A stretch of DNA of 64,000 nucleotides. It comes from Myxococcales bacterium. Lineage in GTDB: Bacteria; Myxococcota_C; UBA6777. Positions 61,501 to 64,000 of the stretch are shown here, one piece after another. Each line of letters opens with the position of its first letter. The stretch's first letter is position 1. Below the pieces are notes generated by a model. It was not told where the DNA came from, ran no database searches, and worked only from the letters and a program-made list of their open reading frames with translations. The translations under genes were made by a program, and so were the position numbers. Location of the stretch: the NCBI GenBank assembly GCA_020632975.1, contig JACKEL010000009.1:186001-250000 (forward strand), read 5' to 3'.

Positions 61501-62238
61501 GGGCTACATGGGATATCTTACGGTCTCCTTCGCATCCTTGAGTCCCAAGCATCGAACGAAAAGATTCGACGCGGCTGGCATAGGATCGCACAACGCTTCG
61601 CAAACACCCCGATATCTCTTCAAGAATGGAAACTGCTCTCACTCTCCCAACCCATGCTTTCCAATGCTTTGTTGGTCAAACTCTTTGTCCTCACCCCTTC
61701 CGTGCTCGATCAAGCAACATTTGTTTATCTTATCAAGCACGGTCTTTCGAGCGGTGCGGCCGCGATCATGCTCAAACTCTCGATTGCGCGGCTCAAAAAA
61801 GGGATGCGTCCCCTCGCTGCGCCCCACCCCAACAAGTATTACCGTAAAAAAAGGACACGTCGCCGAGCACAAAGATCCCCATCCTACCGAACGAATAGCG
61901 TCCCTCCCTATAGAACCCGTGTGAAGGTCTTCAAACACGCCAACATGCTTTTCAAAGCCGTTCAAACCAATGACTTTGACATCTGGCGTGCGCTTATCGA
62001 CCCCTATACACCGCAACAAAAGTCCAACACATGGTTCCGTATCCTCTTTTATGTCTTTGCCAAGGGGACGATCCGAGAGTACACCTTTGCCCCCTACTCT
62101 ATCCTTTGGGCGCAACACCCGCGCTTGGGGCGTCTTGTCAAGTTGCGTTATTATCTGGTCAGACACTCTGGACAAAGAGAAGTCGGGTACTGGCACTTCC
62201 GCAACGTCCAAGGACGTTGGCTACTCACCTTCCCCTAA
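58564..62238 (+). CDS. Secreted trypsin-like serine protease with TPR repeats (paralogue 2)
   Basis: Protein of 1224 residues starting at 58564 (AGGAG upstream), 140 bases after paralogue 1 and with the same parts. The helical module (about 40-165) is almost identical to that of paralogue 1 in both protein and DNA. The beta domain differs much more. The protease has NHHVVFN near 460, HVDIALLKLEGD near 524 and GGNSGGPL near 603. TPRs follow. Near the C-terminus an Arg/Lys-rich stretch (RKKRTRRRAQR) replaces the NNPPTNN linker, and the final domain (KVFKHANMLFKAVQTNDFD) is shared in outline. The two genes arose by tandem duplication. Confidence 0.9.
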   Translation: MPPMQRPFRAFPSLFFVGLLFFSAFTLSSSLPSVSWAAKKLTVQDILLLVEVGYSEEQLIQQIEQAGMRGKFNLTPLQALQLRKKGLSPKLIRWMGIAGFKQRTKPTTPVTIDMLKMWLKQKKPEAWVRAQLKARGIRHQDFSTMALLELNQEGLSITTLQLIYKLKKQANTAKNNVPPTTNTPPPRQVPPTTQDPIGQPLFPPMPSARQDKRKRPISEREKLLLKRPAERIATPKDGLYRHITNLYQVQLPTTWRILEEIDPQDTRPVSYFSSQATKRPRTLRQGFSVHVEFIGANESLKARPAQEIARIALHNHLENEDDLRIEKKLHQGRFLQYEAGIAEISGKERTHLHRLRSRYIFLWSHKKMAFVIIRIFASPQTFASFVAQATQILKSFRLLDPKRFQGTPRLQRSMTRQQVIQSKISATVSISCQARNKQGQYRMLSGGSGFVVTPDGYVVTNHHVVFNTRTGRYYDRLMVNWDRSTGRSAIRARVIGAYAQGALRDATKKFDIKSGRIRSFQRKHVDIALLKLEGDGPYPYTQLSSVHAASLGDNVVAMGFPLEGSGISSMGTEDITATSGAISRLVRLPNGQVNEIQHTAKVAGGNSGGPLYDLDTGTAIGINTWVGIFDKSQQRPGMGLGYYYAIPIDLAWAYFPDYLARPKGPLSAQRWNQLGVYWISLGYEDAAIRAFRRSIQKDPSIASSYAGLAQIYLNLSYQRQDSQQDKLLQKARELADKGLQQDPEYPTLLELLAGISLQKRDYSTTTYLINKMIQQQPGYYSPYIWRADLYQAQGQLKKALADAETIHRLTRGVLPDGYSKRGQILFAAGRYYESIQAYRKAQRIAPHDIDLKISEHHGQLMLKQYTTALPQLEALTERYPFHPYLYSILLEGYTNSQQYLKGWSAYIGLLKSKLVQNGTPQAYALYQAGLCVDRGFVGELRKRKPLYLFGTWGHLFGTYSRSRLAYNASTPLLKMTRDLGLHGISYGLLRILESQASNEKIRRGWHRIAQRFANTPISLQEWKLLSLSQPMLSNALLVKLFVLTPSVLDQATFVYLIKHGLSSGAAAIMLKLSIARLKKGMRPLAAPHPNKYYRKKRTRRRAQRSPSYRTNSVPPYRTRVKVFKHANMLFKAVQTNDFDIWRALIDPYTPQQKSNTWFRILFYVFAKGTIREYTFAPYSILWAQHPRLGRLVKLRYYLVRHSGQREVGYWHFRNVQGRWLLTFP

Positions 62239-62331
62239 TCCCTCCTTGACAGCGAACTTCTCGCGCTTGCAAAACGTCACTCGCCACATACAATGCCTAA
62301 GACTTTTCTTCTTTTTGGAGCAATTTTACGT

Positions 62332-63411
62332 ATGACGCAGACTCCCTCGATGGTTCACCTCGACGGTTCCCAAGGCGAAGGCGGCGGCCAGATGCTTCGA
62401 TCTTCGCTGTCTTTGTCCAATATCTTGGGGATCCCCTTTTCGATGGAAAAGATCCGAGCGCGCCGCCAAAAAACAGGCTTACGCCCCCAACACCTGACTG
62501 CCGTAGAAGCGAGCGCCAAACTTTGTGAAGGCGAGGTCGAAGGGGCCAGCGTGGGCGCAGCCCAGATCCGCTACAACCCCAACCATCTCCCTGTAGGCGA
62601 ACACAAGATCGATATCGGGACGGCGGGTGCGACCTCTTTGTTGCTGCACGCCCTGTATTATCCGATGGCTTGGTCAGATCAAGGTGGAAAGTTGCGCCTC
62701 GTCGGAGGAACCCACGTCGACAAAGCCCCCACTTTTGATTATCTCAACAACGTCTGGGCCCCGATGCTCCGCACTTGTGGGATGGACGTCACCTTGCGTT
62801 TGCATCGTTATGGCTTCTATCCTCGTGGTGGTGGGATGATCGAAGCGGTGATCCCGCCCAATCAACGGCCCAAACCGATCCTTTTTGAGAAGCGTCCAGA
62901 GCTTGAACGCATCTCGATCATCGCGCTTTTTGGCCAGCCCCCTGATCAAAAGCGCCCAAGCACGGGCCTTACTCCTGTTTCGCAACGCATGGGACGCGCC
63001 GCCCAAGAACTTCTCAACCAACTTGAGTTCCAAGCATCCGTCCTTTGCAGCGAACCTGAGGCTTCTTGTGTGGGCGCTGTATGCCATGTGATCTGCCACT
63101 TTGGACCGCTGCGTGCGGGCTTTACTGCATGGGGATGGAAAGGCCGCCCCGCAGAGCAAGTAGGCGCTGAAGCCGCCGCGATGGCTGCACAGTTTTTACG
63201 AAGCGATGCGGTCGTGGATGAGTGGATGTCCGATCAGCTCTTGTTGCCGCTGTCTCTTGCAGACGGTCCATCCGTCTTTTTGGCTCCCCAACGCACAGGG
63301 CACCTGACGACCAATGCAGAGATCATCATGAAGTTTCTCCCTCATGTCCGCATCTCGATTGAACCCGACGCAAAGGGCCTTCAACGCGTCGAGATCCACC
63401 CAGAAGGCTGA
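62332..63411 (+). CDS. rtcA: RNA 3'-terminal phosphate cyclase RtcA
   Basis: Protein of about 359 residues that turns an RNA 3'-phosphate into a 2',3'-cyclic phosphate using ATP. Blocks: VHLDGSQGEGGGQMLRSSLSLS at the N-terminus, KTGLRPQHLTAVEA, DIGTAGATSLLLHALYYP, GFYPRGGGMIEAVI near 165, and the closing TGHLTTNAEIIMKFLP, whose His is the nucleotide acceptor. All family motifs are intact. The ATG at 62332 is favoured over 62293 because it lies closer to the conserved start; its ribosome site (GGAG, 11 bases) is weak. rtcB lies 31 kb away on the other strand rather than in the same operon. Confidence 0.93.
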   Translation: MTQTPSMVHLDGSQGEGGGQMLRSSLSLSNILGIPFSMEKIRARRQKTGLRPQHLTAVEASAKLCEGEVEGASVGAAQIRYNPNHLPVGEHKIDIGTAGATSLLLHALYYPMAWSDQGGKLRLVGGTHVDKAPTFDYLNNVWAPMLRTCGMDVTLRLHRYGFYPRGGGMIEAVIPPNQRPKPILFEKRPELERISIIALFGQPPDQKRPSTGLTPVSQRMGRAAQELLNQLEFQASVLCSEPEASCVGAVCHVICHFGPLRAGFTAWGWKGRPAEQVGAEAAAMAAQFLRSDAVVDEWMSDQLLLPLSLADGPSVFLAPQRTGHLTTNAEIIMKFLPHVRISIEPDAKGLQRVEIHPEG

Positions 63412-63477
63412 CCCTCTGCTTCGTCCTCGACTTCTTCCCTCACTCCCCTCCAGCTTTCCCCCAAGCCCCACAAACGC

Positions 63478-64000
63478 TCAAGCATAAAGCTCCAAGATCT
63501 CGATCCCTTCGCGAAGATCGTCCACAGAGCCATAGTGTTGCCCCAAGTCCAACCGCAGATAGCGCTTTTTTTCTCTGTGCAGTCCAAAAGAAGTGGAAAG
63601 GCAAAGTTGGTAGGGGCCGCTTTTTTCGTAGCCACAGCGCACGATATCGTGACCGAAGACCACAGCGTTGCTGGGCTGCCCTTCTGCTCGCACGACGTCC
63701 AAAAAGGCCCGTGCTTGCTTATCTGTGGCACAACGAGACCACAACAACGCCCCCAAGCTCCCTTGGTGGTACATGTCCCGCAAAGAGACCCCTTCGAACC
63801 CCTCATAAGAGATCTTCTCGTAGTCTGCGAGGCATGCCTCACTTTCAGAGGGACAAGCGTGCGTAAACACCACACCACAGGGCGCGATCGCGATCAAAGG
63901 AAGCGCTCGCCAAAAGCTCCGCGCTTGTTCCAATCGTTTGCCCAAACAAGCATCTAGGTAGCCCGCTTCATCAGGATGGAACTTCTGCAACAGAGGACCG
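63478..64000 (-). CDS. C-terminal part of a calcineurin-like phosphoesterase, truncated at window end
   Basis: The frame is open to the last base, so the N-terminus lies beyond 64000. The visible 170 residues include PLIAIAPCGVVFTHACPSE near the edge, VSLRDMYHQGSLGALLWSRC and VVFGHDIVRCGYEKSG. The blocks FTHA and FGHD match the later metal-binding motifs of Ser/Thr phosphoprotein-phosphatase-like phosphoesterases; the GDxxD and GNHE motifs would lie upstream. Converges with rtcA; 66 bases separate the two stops. Confidence 0.65.
   Translation of the reverse strand, partial: GPLLQKFHPDEAGYLDACLGKRLEQARSFWRALPLIAIAPCGVVFTHACPSESEACLADYEKISYEGFEGVSLRDMYHQGSLGALLWSRCATDKQARAFLDVVRAEGQPSNAVVFGHDIVRCGYEKSGPYQLCLSTSFGLHREKKRYLRLDLGQHYGSVDDLREGIEILELYA

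Overview
The window reads as a chromosomal segment of a Gram-negative bacterium, most likely from the Myxococcota/Bradymonadota ('deltaproteobacterial') side of the tree. The evidence is many lipoproteins with lipobox cysteines followed by Pro/Glu/Thr-rich linkers, a LolA carrier, a sigma-54 activator, a Hanks-type kinase with a membrane tail, several HEAT-repeat proteins, and a bacillithiol operon outside Firmicutes. Base composition looks fairly even to slightly GC-rich by eye. I see no phage, IS element, rRNA, ordinary tRNA or CRISPR array. The placement is an inference; no marker gene settles it.

Layout. 0-2.6 kb: the end of a helix-hairpin-helix protein, a palindromic repeat array and a lamin-tail lipoprotein. 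2.6-8.5 kb: a sulfur module with two YeeE/YedE transporter halves, a SulP permease, a sigma-54 activator and a divergent persulfide-dioxygenase-like MBL protein, with a perfect FNR-type box in the divergent region. 8.8-18.2 kb: a DUF2911 protein, the bacillithiol genes bshC-bshB1-bshA, a large PIG-L deacetylase carrying a translated repeat array, and an SSS symporter with a small membrane partner. 18.2-29.9 kb: mostly envelope genes (lipoproteins, kelch protein, LolA, TlpA-like protein), a lone DNA methylase, two phosphatase-type enzymes, a metzincin-motif protein and a Ser/Thr kinase. 30-42.7 kb: RtcB RNA ligase, HEAT proteins, an extensin-like lipoprotein, a methyltransferase, fdhD-mobA, a haem-motif lipoprotein and a ChaC-GNAT fusion. 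42.8-45.8 kb: a noncoding RNA that folds as a circularly permuted tRNA closed by a long end-to-end helix, followed by a Ro60/TROVE-like vWA protein and an ARPP-1/DUF6569-like protein. 46-54.4 kb: a HEAT protein, a second repeat array, a DMT exporter, a GMC oxidoreductase, a two-HMA metal-binding protein and an ECF sigma/anti-sigma pair. 54.7-64 kb: two tandem paralogous trypsin-like proteases with TPRs, RtcA cyclase and a truncated phosphoesterase.

Two themes link the genes. The first is RNA repair and quality control: a tRNA-mimic Y RNA, a Ro60-like protein, RtcB and RtcA all lie within 33 kb, although they form one operon in some other bacteria. The second is low-molecular-weight thiol and sulfane-sulfur handling: sulfur import, persulfide oxidation and bacillithiol synthesis are neighbours, and a gamma-glutamylcyclotransferase is encoded further on. 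The most interesting signals are the Y RNA locus and the dispersed palindrome family, whose stems change in a compensatory way and one array of which is read through in frame by a deacetylase gene.
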